This document shows, one piece after another, positions 33,639 through 44,857 of a DNA stretch of 64,000 bases. Position 1 is the stretch's first letter. Each line of letters begins with the position of its first letter. Position numbers and translations under genes: made by a program. The notes beneath the pieces are model-generated. The model made no database searches. It was not told where the DNA came from and worked only from the letters and a program-made list of their open reading frames with translations. Location of the stretch: contig CANPUZ010000072.1 in the NCBI GenBank assembly GCA_947579665.1, positions 186,001-250,000 on the forward strand, written 5' to 3'. The DNA comes from Sympetrum striolatum (Eukaryota > Arthropoda > Insecta > Odonata > Libellulidae).

Positions 33639-36548
33639 CTATTTTCCTAAACGGTTGCTTTCGCGTATACTTCGCGGAAAAAATGAATTTTTGAAACGAT
33701 TCGTTTTAGCATCTATTTCCCTAATCTTTCGGGCAGTATCAGCACGGCCCATATAACAGGGGGGTCGCATTATATCGGTTACATCATCTGAAAACGTAAT
33801 TTCTCTGAACTTATTTAATAAATTTATCCTTTGAATTTTTCTTCTATCTTCTAATGATTCCCATCCCGCGTCCTGTAACATCTGAGTGACGCTCGCTGTT
33901 TTATCGTAGCAATTCTTTACAAATCGTATCGCCTTCCGTTGTACTTTTTCTAAATCCCGAATATGACATTTCTCGGCGGGGTCCCATACACTACATGCAT
34001 ACTCAAGGTGAGGCCTAACTAACGCTAAGTAACATCGCTCGCGAACCTTTTCTTCGCTCCTACCGACTATTCTTTTAACGAAGCCGAGTTTCTTAAGTGC
34101 TTTTCCACATATATTTCGGATGTGGGCACTCCATGAAAGATTATTCGTGAGAGTTACTCCAAGATACTTTACCGATTCTACTGACATTAGGTTTACCCCT
34201 CGGAGACTATAAGAATAATCATTTATTATAGATTTACTTTCGAAGAAGTTAACTACCGAACACTTTTCTACATTAAGCTCTAATTGCCACTCATCGCACC
34301 AATTCATAATTCTATCTAAGTCGTTCGAAAGGGTTAATCTATCCTCTGAACTAACTATTTCCCTGTAAATGACTGTGTCGTCTGCGAATATCCTAACATT
34401 GCTTTCAATGTGATTGCTGAGGTCGTTGATGTATACTAAAAATAGCAGCGGTCCAATTACACTGCCCTGAGGGACGCCCGAGGTCACCTTAACCAAGTTG
34501 GAACTAATACCATCAAGTACTACTCGTTGCTCTCTATCGGTGAGAAAGTCTTTTATCCAGTTAATAACTTGTGCATTGATACCCGCAATTTCTAATTTGT
34601 ACAGCAATTTATGATGAGGTACCTTATCGAAAGCCTTCCGAAAATCTAAAAATATCGCATCGACTTGCTTATGTTTTTCAGCAGAGTTTAGAACATCGTG
34701 TACTAATAAAGCCAGCTGAGACTCGCAAGAACGAGTCTTACGAAAACCGTGTTGATTCCTAATTATGAAATTGGACGTTTCAAGAAAACCCATTAAAGAG
34801 CTAGCTATTATATGTTCCATAATTTTACCGCTCAGTGATGTTAAAGATATAGGCCTGTAATTAGCTGGATCGTCCTTAGAACCACTTTTAAATATTGGCG
34901 TGACATTCGCAATTTTCCAATCTTTCGGGACCTTTCCTTCGCTCATACTCTTGTCAAATATAACTTTAAGAAAAGGTGCTACGCTCTCCGCAACTTCCTT
35001 GAACACTCGAGCCGGTATGTCTTCAGGACCCGGAGCTTTATTCGGTTTGATCTGTTGCAATAGTTTAATGATGCCGTCTTCTCTGAAGGTGATTTTCGAC
35101 ATTGATTCAGGTTTATCAACATTCGGGAGAGTATTTGATGTATCGTCAGACGTGAAAACGCTTCGAAAAAAATCATTCAAGATATTAGCTTTGCCTTTAG
35201 CATCGTTTACTATATTACCGCAAGTATCCTTTAATGAACCAACAGTTTGCTCTTTACCTTGGACCTCACGAACGTACGACCAAAACGCCTTTGGGTCCTC
35301 TTCCAAGTGTTCGCATAAAATCTTCTTTTTATATTGACGGAGGGCATCTCGCATAATTCGTTTAGTTTCCGACTTTGCTTCCTTATGTTCGCTCTCTACT
35401 CGATCTATGTTGATACTATTCGGTTGCCTCGCAGCGGCTTTTAATTTGGAATGCAAACGCCTCTGTTTCTTTAGTGCTCTCCTAGTCTCCTTATTATACC
35501 ATCTAGGTTCATTAATTTGATTTGAAAGTTTTGAGGGTACAAATTTATCCATTAGGTCACGCATTGTTCTTACAAAGAGATTCCACGTGTCCTCGGTATT
35601 TAAACATATCGCGCGCGTTTTATACTCCAGAAATTCGTACATGAGTTTACTACGATATCCTTCGAAATCGGCTCGCGGGTAAAGATAAACTCTGCGCTTA
35701 GGTTTTCTGTGCTTTACCAAGTTAAGGTCGAAATCTATAATTATGGCTTTGTGATCGGATATTCCATCGCAGACAGATGTGTTAGATACTCGTTCAGGGG
35801 TGTTCGTAAGAAAAAGATCTAAAATGGTTAATTCCCTGGTAGGCTTTTTGACTAGCTGGTGTAATGAATTTTTTTGTATTAAATTTAACAAGGTCCTACA
35901 AGAGTCATTGTCCCGAGCTCTTTTCTTGACTACGTGCTTTTGCCAATCGATGTCTGGAAGATTAAAATCTCCTCCTATTATCATTATGCTATTGTTGTTT
36001 TTACGCGAGTAAAAATTTATTTCATCGTTTAAGTTACGCAAAACATGACGCGAAGAGTTGGGCGGCCGGTAAAAAGCACATACATGTAGATTGGGTTTAT
36101 TTGGCTGACTAATGGTACACCATACGCTCTCGATACAACTGTTAGGATACGTATGTGAACTACTCCGCAAAGAACTTTTAACCGCTATAAATACTCCTCC
36201 ACCCACTTTATCCTGACGGTCCTTACGATAAATCTTAAAATCTTTAGGAAATACTTCGTAGTCATTAATATCGTCAGTTAGCCAGCTTTCGGTGCCTATA
36301 ATTATGTCGGAGTCGTTACTTCGGATAAGATGTTCAAGATCGGCTACTTTGTTTTTGATGCTTCTACAATTAATAATGGCAATCGATAGTTCATTTACAA
36401 TGGGTGAAGCCCGGGAAACGCGTTGTTGCTCATCTTCAACTTGCTCAGTAATTTTTAAGGTATTCGATTGTTTATTAACTTTATTTCCTATATCGGAGCC
36501 ACTTAAATTAGAAGCATTCCCACAGATTCCCTTTAGCCTAAAAAAAAC
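33639..36548 (-). CDS. LINE ORF2: endonuclease-reverse transcriptase
   Basis: 970 codons open from just after a TAG at 36549. An APE-type endonuclease occupies roughly the first 270 residues (IINCRSIKNKV, GTESWLTDD, GGDFNLPDIDW, SDHKA). The RT has KAPGPEDIPAR, YRPISLTS, AIFLDFRKAFDKVPH, GVPQGSVIGPLLF and catalytic FADD, all intact. The C-terminal end reads NSFFPRSIRESNRL. There is no ATG near the frame start. It overlaps the end of ORF1 by 16 bp, so it is probably reached by reinitiation or frameshift. It makes the nick and copies the RNA at the target. All key residues are present, so activity is possible. Confidence 0.9.
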   Translation of the reverse strand, partial: VFFRLKGICGNASNLSGSDIGNKVNKQSNTLKITEQVEDEQQRVSRASPIVNELSIAIINCRSIKNKVADLEHLIRSNDSDIIIGTESWLTDDINDYEVFPKDFKIYRKDRQDKVGGGVFIAVKSSLRSSSHTYPNSCIESVWCTISQPNKPNLHVCAFYRPPNSSRHVLRNLNDEINFYSRKNNNSIMIIGGDFNLPDIDWQKHVVKKRARDNDSCRTLLNLIQKNSLHQLVKKPTRELTILDLFLTNTPERVSNTSVCDGISDHKAIIIDFDLNLVKHRKPKRRVYLYPRADFEGYRSKLMYEFLEYKTRAICLNTEDTWNLFVRTMRDLMDKFVPSKLSNQINEPRWYNKETRRALKKQRRLHSKLKAAARQPNSINIDRVESEHKEAKSETKRIMRDALRQYKKKILCEHLEEDPKAFWSYVREVQGKEQTVGSLKDTCGNIVNDAKGKANILNDFFRSVFTSDDTSNTLPNVDKPESMSKITFREDGIIKLLQQIKPNKAPGPEDIPARVFKEVAESVAPFLKVIFDKSMSEGKVPKDWKIANVTPIFKSGSKDDPANYRPISLTSLSGKIMEHIIASSLMGFLETSNFIIRNQHGFRKTRSCESQLALLVHDVLNSAEKHKQVDAIFLDFRKAFDKVPHHKLLYKLEIAGINAQVINWIKDFLTDREQRVVLDGISSNLVKVTSGVPQGSVIGPLLFLVYINDLSNHIESNVRIFADDTVIYREIVSSEDRLTLSNDLDRIMNWCDEWQLELNVEKCSVVNFFESKSIINDYSYSLRGVNLMSVESVKYLGVTLTNNLSWSAHIRNICGKALKKLGFVKRIVGRSEEKVRERCYLALVRPHLEYACSVWDPAEKCHIRDLEKVQRKAIRFVKNCYDKTASVTQMLQDAGWESLEDRRKIQRINLLNKFREITFSDDVTDIMRPPCYMGRADTARKIREIDAKTNRFKNSFFPRSIRESNRLGK

Positions 36549-37546
36549 CTACAATGCTCGTAAATCCTATGAGCCACCCCGCTCGCAGCTTCAGCAGTAT
36601 AGTGAACACCAGAGCCGTTCAAGGCGAGGGGGTACGACAAGAGGGTCGGCCGAAGGTCCACAAAGTCAACTCCCATGCCCCGACAGAACTCCCACATCCG
36701 CGCATTCAGACCATCTATTTTAGTCCGAACGCTTCGGCTGCAGTCACTCCGCGGGACGATGCTGCAGATGGACAGCCGCACATCGATGCCAAGCGACTCC
36801 TGCACGCGCTCAACCTCGGAATTCAGGTCCTCAAAAGAACGCAAAATATCCTCGGGAGCGCGGTGACAGGCATCGTTGACTCCAACATGGGCCACCACCC
36901 GCAGCCGAGAGCAACCCGTGCCCCTGGCCGCCGCACCTACCGCACCCGTGACTTGGGCCACATGCCCAGAGGGAATACACCAAGATGTAACCCTAATGTC
37001 ACCTCCCTCCCTCTCCGCCCTTCGCCGCAAAGGGGCCACAATACGCTTAACATTAGAGCTCCCTATCAATACAATCCCCCCACCCCGACTTCCTTTAGGC
37101 GCAGCTACTTTGGAGGGAAGAGGGGCAGGCATGGCCTTCCGAACAGGCTCATCGACACTTTCCAGCACCGAGAACTTATTGCGAATAGGGATAGGATTCG
37201 TCGTCACCTCCCCATTGCCCTTGCCAGCCCGCGCTGCTCCTCCACTCCTCGTAGCCACCATCCACTCGGGCTTCAGGGGGAGAACAGAGCCCGAGAGGTT
37301 AGGAGTAGGCATCACCGCCTCCGCGACAGACCAACCAGCGTTTACTCTAGGGCGAGCCCCAGTGGTCGACGTGGAGGGAACTGACGCAGTTTTGGGAGCC
37401 ACCCTCCCCCTCATCGAGGTATTCCCACCTCCTAAAACCAACGAGCGAAGCTCTCCAACAACCCTCTCAAGGCGGCAGATCCGTGCCCACAGGGGGTCGG
37501 TGTCCACCTTCCTTTTGCGAGCCAGGACAGACCTGTAGGAAGCCAT
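36533..37546 (-). CDS. LINE ORF1 with SGNH/GDSL esterase-like domain
   Basis: 337 codons from the ATG at 37546; an earlier in-frame ATG at 37627 would add a hydrophobic 27-residue lead that is probably untranslated. A short leucine-rich coiled-coil candidate (ICRLERVVGELRSLV) is near the start. From about residue 155 an SGNH hydrolase fold is recognisable: block I GSSNVKR (nucleophile Ser kept, Asp of GDS changed to Ser), block III HVGVND, block V SGVH (Asp changed, His kept). CR1/L2 ORF1 proteins often carry this domain; its role is thought to be in RNA or membrane binding. Confidence 0.8.
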   Translation of the reverse strand: MASYRSVLARKRKVDTDPLWARICRLERVVGELRSLVLGGGNTSMRGRVAPKTASVPSTSTTGARPRVNAGWSVAEAVMPTPNLSGSVLPLKPEWMVATRSGGAARAGKGNGEVTTNPIPIRNKFSVLESVDEPVRKAMPAPLPSKVAAPKGSRGGGIVLIGSSNVKRIVAPLRRRAEREGGDIRVTSWCIPSGHVAQVTGAVGAAARGTGCSRLRVVAHVGVNDACHRAPEDILRSFEDLNSEVERVQESLGIDVRLSICSIVPRSDCSRSVRTKIDGLNARMWEFCRGMGVDFVDLRPTLLSYPLALNGSGVHYTAEAASGVAHRIYEHCRFFLG

Positions 37547-37690
37547 CCTATTGCTATGGAATTTACACTGGCTCACTAAATGGGGAACTAAAACGAAAAC
37601 AACTAACAATGAACAATGAGTTACCACCCGCTGTGCTTTACCTGGCTGACCTAACCTGTGTAGAGGGGCTAGGTTTCTAACTTCGGAGAC

Positions 37691-38437
37691 AAAATATATA
37701 CACTAACTAAAGGATTACCGTGAGAGGAATTTATCTGTGCAAGTGATTCGTATAAAGTTTAAAATAAATAAATTAGATTATACAGGCAAAAATGGATGTA
37801 AGCGCCGCAGAAGATTAAGTGTTAGAGTACAACTGTTACAGTTACAGTTCTACAACTGTTCTCCAAACGAATTTCACCCATTTTACTGCAAATGATTCAT
37901 AAAATATCCTCCAGAAATAAAAAAATAAGTAATAACTGTAAAAATGGCAATAATTACATACCAAACATTGCTAACGTACTAACACAGTGAGCTAAAATTA
38001 AAGAGAAAACTGAAAGACAGAATTAGCGTGCTGGTTTCTTTGGTGTTGAGATTGTAATGCATAGCTCTAGAATAATTAACGACCATAAGTTTTTCATTGA
38101 GGTTAAACATTAATGGCAAAACACAAGTTTCTTCTATCTACTCGGCATCTCACCGATTTTCATTTCAAAGTAATACGGAGGGTTTCTGTAATTGGCTCTG
38201 CCTCTGAGATAAATGAAGGCTATGTGCGTTATCATTCCGTACTATCTCGAGTTTTTAGTGTTAAGGAAAGATAACATTAGGAACATCATTAATTTACCGT
38301 TACATAAGTCATTCGTTCAATCAAGGCTCAGTGATACCTGTAAAGTTATACATTATATTTTAATAACTAAGAGAAGCAGTACCAGAATTCCGTCATTTGG
38401 CTGTTTTATTTGCTATTTGCATGGAGTTTTAGAGAAG
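37691..38437. other. Spacer between LINE and MULE, no feature recognised
   Basis: AT-rich. The missing first ten codons of the ZAD exon at 33567 would be expected beyond the LINE 5' end, near here, but I do not find them. Confidence 0.35.
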
Positions 38438-39118
38438 GGAGAAAGGGATAACATCCAAAGGCAACCTGATAGCAGCGCCACCTATCCGTGGTTTCTGGAA
38501 CTAATGCTAAAATCGTATAGTCCAGTCTTGACATAGGTGTTCTGTGTTAACTTGGAGATACGGATAACATCGGAAAGCAACCTCTGCTCACACAGAATAA
38601 TATGTTTGTTTATGCTTAATTAAGTATTAATTTGTGTTACCCGACACAATAACATAGCAATATATATTAAAATAGTTCTCGTGTACTATAAATATGTGTC
38701 ATTTTCATAAGGAATGATGCATATACCATTATTCATATTTCTTTTGTACCAAGTTGTTTAATACTAATTTCTTTGTTACTTATAACCTTTTGTATTCATA
38801 TATATAGATATGTATTGTTTATGTAGTATTTTAAAAAAGGGCTCTCGGCCTGTGAAATAAACTATTATTATTTCAGAACTTCGAGAGAGGGTAAACATTG
38901 TAGAGCAACCTCTGCTCTATTTGAATAATATCTTCGTTTATGCTCAATAAATTGTTTATTTGTGTTACCCAACATAATTACATAGCAATTTATATTAAAA
39001 TAGTTCTCGCGTGCTATAAGTATATGTAATTTTCATTCAGAATGATGTATATATCCATTATTTAAAAACTCGGAGAAAGGGCAAACATCGATAGGCAACC
39101 TCTGCTCACATTGAATCT
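38438..39118 (+). repeat. Left inverted repeat of the MULE, three subrepeats
   Basis: Subunits with GCAACCTCTGCTC start at about 38578, 38909 and 39098. Inverted versions are at 41560-41958. Confidence 0.7.
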
Positions 39119-39426
39119 CTCTCTCTGAAAATCATGAACAACAATCATAATTCTAGACCTCATGAGATGTTCTAATGTCTAAGGACTTCAATTCAATATA
39201 TCTTAAGGGATAAATGACTGACCCAGCAAATTTCCAATAACGGATCCATAGTAATAGTAAGTGGCTCAGTGAAACAAGTCTCTTCCCGTAGAAGTGCTTT
39301 CTTTATGTCACTTTTTCTGATAGAGTCTGGCTTTTTAAAGCAATGAACTGACGACTGCCTGTTTCTAATAGTTTTTTATAGCTTCAGGTGAGTACTGAGC
39401 TTAGCAATGGGGGGATACCTTCGGCT

Positions 39427-39800
39427 TTAATACTCTTTGGAGCCTATACAGTTTATGACTTGTTTTTGAGATGGCCCTGGTTCATCATCTTTGGATTTGG
39501 TTGCATTACTAATTAGTTTCGTAGGTGGAGAGCTCAGGTTTGATTCACATGCAATCATAGGAGTAGGTCTATTCTGTAATAAAAACGAATGAACCTTGTG
39601 GTCATGTTTACAAAGGGCATAATTATTACGGAATGAGCAATGATACATGTGGCAGAAAAGCTCTCAAGGCAAGAAATCTCATCACACCTTATAAAACACA
39701 AATGAGGAAAGAGTCATTTCTTAGATACAATAGTCACATTGTAAAGTATAGATGAGTCAGTTTGAGATTTGACATGCCAAACCTTTCCAGCAGATGCTGG
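39427..39800 (-). pseudogene. MULE transposase C-terminal part with SWIM-like zinc motif
   Basis: Reads KVWHVKSQTDSS and YNVTIV, then, after a frameshift, CHMYHCSF ... LCKHDHKVH. SWIM fingers have C-x-C-x(n)-C-x-H and follow the catalytic domain in this transposase group. The second Cys has become Phe. The frame then runs to a stop at 39427. Confidence 0.6.
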
Positions 39801-40300
39801 CATAACATCTTGATCTGAGATTCGAAAATTAATAAGAGAGTAGTTCAGAACATTTAATAGAGCCATTTAAAATATTAGGTAAAAATAATAGACCAAGCTG
39901 CTTCCTCCTAGAAGAGAGAAGTGGTATATGTAGTTGACACATTAGTCCCTCACATTCACGACTTTCTCTATAAAGATTAAATTTATGTGCAACAATCGTA
40001 AGATATTTTCTTTGAATCTTTTCAAGCTGTAACTCATACTTTGTGTAATATGGATTCCAAAATACTGAGCCATACTAAAAAATATATCTAACAAGTGATA
40101 TATAAAATAACTTAAGACAATTGATATCATAGAAGTCTTTGGTCACTCGAGCAATGAATCCAAGCATATTGAAAGCCTTAGTGGAAATAGTCTGTATATG
40201 TAATTGAAATCCTAATTTTTCATAAAAAATAACCCCTAAATCAGAGATAGATTGAACTCGCAAGTAATTCGCAATCAGTAGGTCTACTAATTACTCCCAA
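39801..40300 (-). pseudogene. LINE 3' fragment inserted in the MULE
   Basis: Reads VQSISDLGVIFYEKLGF, MLGFIARVTKDF, LFYISLVRYIF and, after a stop, WNPYY ... EKIQRKYL. This is the region after RT in many insect LINEs. It separates the two halves of the MULE transposase on the same strand. Confidence 0.65.
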
Positions 40301-41340
40301 TTAGTTACTCAAAGTCTCTTCATCTAGATGACCGGTGATGAAATGAGCTATAGGGTAGCCGACACCATACTCATCAGGCACAATTAAATTTAACAAATAA
40401 AACTTGTACTGGTTAGTGCCGTGAGTTGAGTCTATGCACAATATTCTACCACAGCCCGCCAACATCTCAGTGCATTGAAGTTTCTGCTGAATACCGAAAA
40501 CAGAAAGTTCAGAAGCATGCTATAAATTGTCTAGACCTTCATCTCCTATTACAGTACCTGAGCCAAGCGGTTTATTAACTAAAATAGGGGTGAAAGTAAT
40601 GAAATGTTCCATACGGGGTAATACACTATCTAAACTAGGATCTACAGGTTGAAAATATTCTTGAATTTATGTGCTATTTTGTTATTAATTTAACATTTTG
40701 CTCCAGAAGGGAATTTATCTGAAAACCTATTTGTTTTATTACACACTTGCAGTACTACATCATTTTATGGTGATTATTAAACTTTCAGATAAAGTACTGA
40801 AGTTTACAATCATGAATCACATGTTCCCTATTGCGCTTTACTAAAAACATGTTATTGAGATGACAATGATTATCCATCCAAGCATTGAAATCATGCATAT
40901 CTTTGAATTCATATTCCTCCACTGAAATGTCATCTTTGTGATGATATTTCTGTGCTCTGCAAATGACAAGTCATGACAAATTGATTTTGAAATTGAACAT
41001 TGCAGTCATGATGTAGACGTTTAATATACTTGTATCCTTCACCACAGTTTTTCTTATGATGGCTATTGGTGCTTCTGTTTTAATAAGATACTTGGCATTT
41101 TGAGCATATTCTTGGATAAGTAATCAGTGTTATATTTTCTGTTTTAATGCAAGTTGACATGGTGACAAAATTATGACTTTTTGCATACACTTTGTAACAG
41201 AGGTAACACTTTCGTGGATAAATATATACTATGTCACCATCATTGTGTGATGAACTACCATTCTGAATATTTACATTTATCCCTACCATGCAATTTTCAA
41301 CATGCAAAGAATTATTACTTCCCTTTTAACAAGCTTTAGC
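40301..41340 (-). pseudogene. MULE transposase N-terminal and catalytic part
   Basis: Frames on the minus strand include a Cys-rich lead (RKCYLC ... CSKC) and GRILCIDSTHGTNQYKFYLL followed by VPDEYGVGYPIAHFI. The D-S-T-H-G-T-N box is the first catalytic Asp region of MULE/ZSWIM-type transposases, and VPDE.G.G.P.A is its usual continuation. At least four stops or frameshifts are present, and the domain is cut after ITGHLDEETLSN by a LINE fragment. Confidence 0.75.
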
Positions 41341-41559
41341 ATGCATATTAAGACTAACATGTATCTCATTCATGTCAAGGATAACAGAAGTGGGAGATAC
41401 GCTGGGGAATACTGCAGGTTGCCTACACACCTCAGATACTGAATGGCAGGATTGGATGGAGTATTTAAAGAATGCTTGAATAAGTTTAGGTGATGAGCTT
41501 TAATTATTACTGGAAAAGATTAATTGGAGGACTTGATTGATGAGGAAGGGGAAGAATTG

Positions 41560-41958
41560 ACCATGTAACACAAATATAAACTTTATTGAGCATAAACGAA
41601 CATATTATTCAATGTGGGCAGAGGTTGCTTTCCAATGTTTGCCCTTTCTCTGAGTTTTGAAATAATAGACTAATACATCATTCCGAATTGAAATGACATA
41701 TATTTAAAGCACACGAGAACTATTTAAATAAAAATAGCTTTGTTATTATGTCGGGTAATACAAATATACTACTTTATTGAGCATAAACGAATATATTATT
41801 CAATGTGAGCAGAGGTTGCTTCCTGGTGTTATCTGTCTTTCCGAGTAAGCACAGAAGACCAAAGCTAAGATAAGGCACTAAGACTTTTGAATTAGTTCCA
41901 GAAACTATGGATAGGTGGCGCTGCTATCAGGTTGCCTTTGGATGTTATCCCCTTCTCC
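41560..41958 (-). repeat. Right inverted repeat of the MULE
   Basis: Holds two subrepeats with TGAGCAGAGGTTGC-type cores at about 41619 and 41806. Its outer 80 bp matches the left end (AACCTGATAGCAGCGCCACC inverted). Confidence 0.7.
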
Positions 41959-42231
41959 ATTCGGAACGACCCGTGTTTATATACATAACGGTGATAGAAC
42001 AAAAACAGTAACCTTGTGGCTTATTCTCTAACTTTGGCTTTCGATCGGAATGGTGTTTTTGGTCGGAATGGTCGGCCATATTGCCCCAAATTACGATCGG
42101 AATCATGAAAGTTATTCTATAGCTCGCTATTCGATCTCGAGCGGGTTTTTACTATAGGAATCCTCACGCGACCTAAAAGCTCGCGTTACGGTGGCCATAT
42201 TGATCGGAATTCTAAAAGTAAACAATAAATA

Positions 42232-42470
42232 TGGCGGTTCGTCTGGCAGCGGCAATATTCCTAGCAGAGGAAATGGAAGAAAGAGAAATGGTAATTGGTC
42301 GCAGAACCCTAAGGGACTTGACAAATCCCTTTGCGATGTCCGCCTGAGAATTCCGGAATAAATTTAGATTACCCCAAGAAGGGGTTATGTATTTAATACA
42401 AAGGTTAACTCCTCAGCTGAGGTAGCCAAGGAGAATCACTGGCATTCCAGTACATTTACGGGTAAAGTTT
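42232..42470 (+). pseudogene. Harbinger transposase N-terminal remnant
   Basis: An ATG at 42232 opens MAVRLAAAIFLAEEMEE, then RRTLRDLTNPFAMSA, a stop at 42347, then FRNKFRLPQEGVMYLIQRL and ITGIPVHLRV. The pattern R..RD.NPF ... F...FRL is the start of HARBI1-like nucleases. Stops and loss of the DDE domain make it dead. Confidence 0.7.
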
Positions 42471-42739
42471 CACAAAATATTAATTTTCTGGAAGCATAAG
42501 TAAATGACGTATACTCTATATTAAATTAATGATAGTTGTGCGTTATATATGAGCGATGTCTACTTATGCAAATCCTGTGTGCCTGTAACTTTTTCGCTAG
42601 TGGAATGTATCTGAAAAGTCTTTATCAGAGAAGAGTTACATAATGATATATTAAGCTGTCCGCTTGATGTCTTCATTTCTCTTCTTAAGGTAAGAGGGAA
42701 GAGGGGATTTATCAATTTATTCTTTAGTTCAAGTTCCAG

Positions 42740-43590
42740 TTGATCTCACAAAACTTTCATTTTCATTCATGCAGCAATCTTGTTACCCATAAAATTCACT
42801 CTTGGTCACTAAATAACTATTTTAAACTTGATGCTGATAAATCTCAAGTTATTCATTTTTCTTATAAAAACAAACTAGTACAAGCATTAAACATCCTCTT
42901 GGACGGCAACATCTTACCTCAGGTAGACTCTTGCAAATTTCTTGAGTCTCATCTTTACTGGGATTTTCATGTCGATAAGCTCTTGCATAAACTCAGTCCT
43001 CTTTGTTTTCTTGTTCGGACCATTTGTTCTACTATCTCATTTAAAGTCATTCTTTCACTCTATTATGGTTTATTTTATTCACATATTGTATACAGTGTTA
43101 TTCTTTTCTGGGGCTCATCCTCCCAAGCTCTTAAATTTTTAAATTACAAAAGAAAGTTCTAAGAATGATGGCTAATGCAAGGTATGATGCACCGAGCCTT
43201 CCACTTTTCAGGAACATCAATATTTTACCTATTCCATGTATTTATATACTTACTATTGTTGTACATACAAGATGTAATTTGAAGCACTTTGTTACAAACG
43301 CTGATGTTCATCATCATAGGACTCGGAATGTTAATAACTTGCATGTTCCTTTTGTACGTAATAGATCTAACTATCTTGGACCCAGGCACATGGGCCTTAT
43401 ACTGTACAATAAAATCCCTGACTATCTTAAGAATAATATGTCAATTACCACTTTTAAGTGCAAATTTAAGTCTTTCTTAATTGAGAGAATGTTTTGTGGC
43501 ATTGAATATCTCTCCTACTGTTAATTTTCTTTGTACTGACGAAATCTATATCCTGTACTGGATCTTTGGCTGAATAAAATATTATTATTA
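42740..43590 (+). pseudogene. LINE 3' half inside the Harbinger element
   Basis: Two frames (42740-43162 and 43165-43524), joined by a one-step frameshift. They hold KSQVIHFSYKNK, LSLYYGLFYSHIVYSVILFWG and, at the end, YNKIPDYLKNN ... FKSFLIERMF. This is the part after the RT active site. It ends in GAATAAAATATTATTATTATT, a short ATT tail. The clade is not certain. Confidence 0.7.
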
Positions 43591-44822
43591 TTTATGTACA
43601 TGCTCCAAGTTGAAGGTTACTGAATATTAAGACAACGTTTCGGAAACTTGCCGCCTTCAGTGAAATTATTTCTTTTGAATTTTAATATAGAAAATAACAA
43701 TGTTATTGTATGTTATTAACCATTAATAACGAAGTTTCAAGAATACAGTTATAATAAGCATTAAACTTGTGGATTGCCGCATCACATATGCATGTATCAC
43801 TCTTCAATGAAAGATACTTTCAGATGAATTTTACTTGTAGTTACGTGTAAATTGATTGAAATATGCTCAAAGAAAAATGAGAACGGCTTCTTCTGCTACT
43901 ATAAACCTATTTTGTCATGATTACCCTACCTATAATCGTAAGAATTTGTTTAAAAAAGGTAGGCTGTCACTCATAAAAGGTCTACTAGTTTCGTCTCAGC
44001 ACCATTCAGTAGAGTATACCGTAGCAATTACATGGTTGATTGAAAGGATAGAACAGAAACTAACAACCCTCGGTGAAATTTCTCTTCAAAAAATGGATAT
44101 TCTTGTTTTCATTACATTACTTAACCATGAAGTTTCGGGATTAAAGAGAAAAGGCATAATTTCACAAATTACCGCAGAATAAAATAAATACTGTACATCA
44201 TTATGAGTTACCTGAAATAATCGCTGAGAATCTGCAATTATTGCAAAGCCAAGAGAGGATTTTGAACCCAATCCAACAAAGCAATGTGCATCGCAGAAAA
44301 GCGATACTTTTTGTCCAAGGAATCATTAAAAACTATATCAATGTACTATATGAATATATAAATATTAAAAAATTCCATTATGATGCATTTAAAATGGTCT
44401 TAAACGTAACTTTTTTTACAAATAATGTACAAAAGGGTACATAGACAGTGCTATGGACTAAGCAAATGCTTTGGCTGGCGAAGAAGCAGCTACTTTGCTA
44501 ATTTAATCATAACCTTTATATATCCTTTAATTGTTTCTGTCTGTAACCGTAATTCCTAACAACGCCATCCTGTCTTTCTCTTACTATTAAGAATATTTTC
44601 TATCGAACGGCCTTCTGAATACTGCCAAGCAGACGAGAAAACGGCGTAAACACGCATGCGCGAGTATGAGAAAGTATTAAAGCATGTCAGTTGAGTGCAG
44701 AAATCTGGCTACACCGATTCCGATTCGACAGTCAGCTACGATAATACGTATAGAATACCGTTTTCAGCGGAATTACCATTACGATCGTTATGAGTCCACT
44801 TGGGTGGAATTCTGGTTGAGTT
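43591..44822. other. Interior of the Harbinger element, unrecognised
   Basis: An open frame of 108 codons lies at 43856-44182 (starts MKYAQRKMRTASSATIN). It has no motif I recognise; it could be the remains of the element's second gene or chance. Confidence 0.35.
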
Positions 44823-44857
44823 CATTCCGATCGAAAGCCAAAGTTACAGAATAAGCC

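Larger units (their letters stand above)
33566..37690 (-). mobile_element. CR1/L2-type non-LTR retrotransposon, apparently full coding length
   Basis: Two open frames in order on the minus strand, ORF1 (37546 to 36533) and ORF2 (36548 to 33639), neither with an internal stop. The 3' untranslated region has a conserved GGTGCTTGCACCCCCTGCC and ends in a short (ACATAG)n tail, the type of end seen in CR1/L2-group LINEs. A second, truncated copy lies at 60525-60975. The 5' limit is approximate. Confidence 0.85.
38438..41958 (-). mobile_element. Mutator-like element (MULE) with long, internally repeated inverted ends
   Basis: The ends at 38438 (GGAGAAAGGGATAACATCC) and, inverted, 41958 (GGAGAAGGGGATAACATCC) start long inverted repeats (about 400-680 bp). 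Both contain repeats of a subunit with GCAACCTCTGCTCACA and TTTATGCTCAATAAA. A broken transposase lies between them on the minus strand, with a LINE fragment inside. No clear 8-10 bp target duplication was found. Confidence 0.75.
42018..44857 (+). mobile_element. PIF/Harbinger-type element with 35-bp inverted ends
   Basis: Ends at 42018-42052 and 44823-44857 are inverted and differ at one base; both start GGCTTATTCT and contain TTTGGCTTTCGATCGGAAT. A transposase N-terminal remnant follows the left end. Most of the interior is filled by a LINE fragment and AT-rich DNA. The 3-bp target duplication typical of the family could not be confirmed. Confidence 0.75.

Noticed and set aside
36554..37538. 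Long plus-strand open frames opposite LINE ORF1 (276 and 220 codons)
   Set aside because: They are antisense shadows of a GC-rich ORF1. They have no motif, and the minus frame has the SGNH domain and the right position for the LINE.
42127..42324. 65-codon minus-strand frame
   Set aside because: Antisense to the Harbinger transposase N-terminus, which has recognisable motifs on the plus strand.
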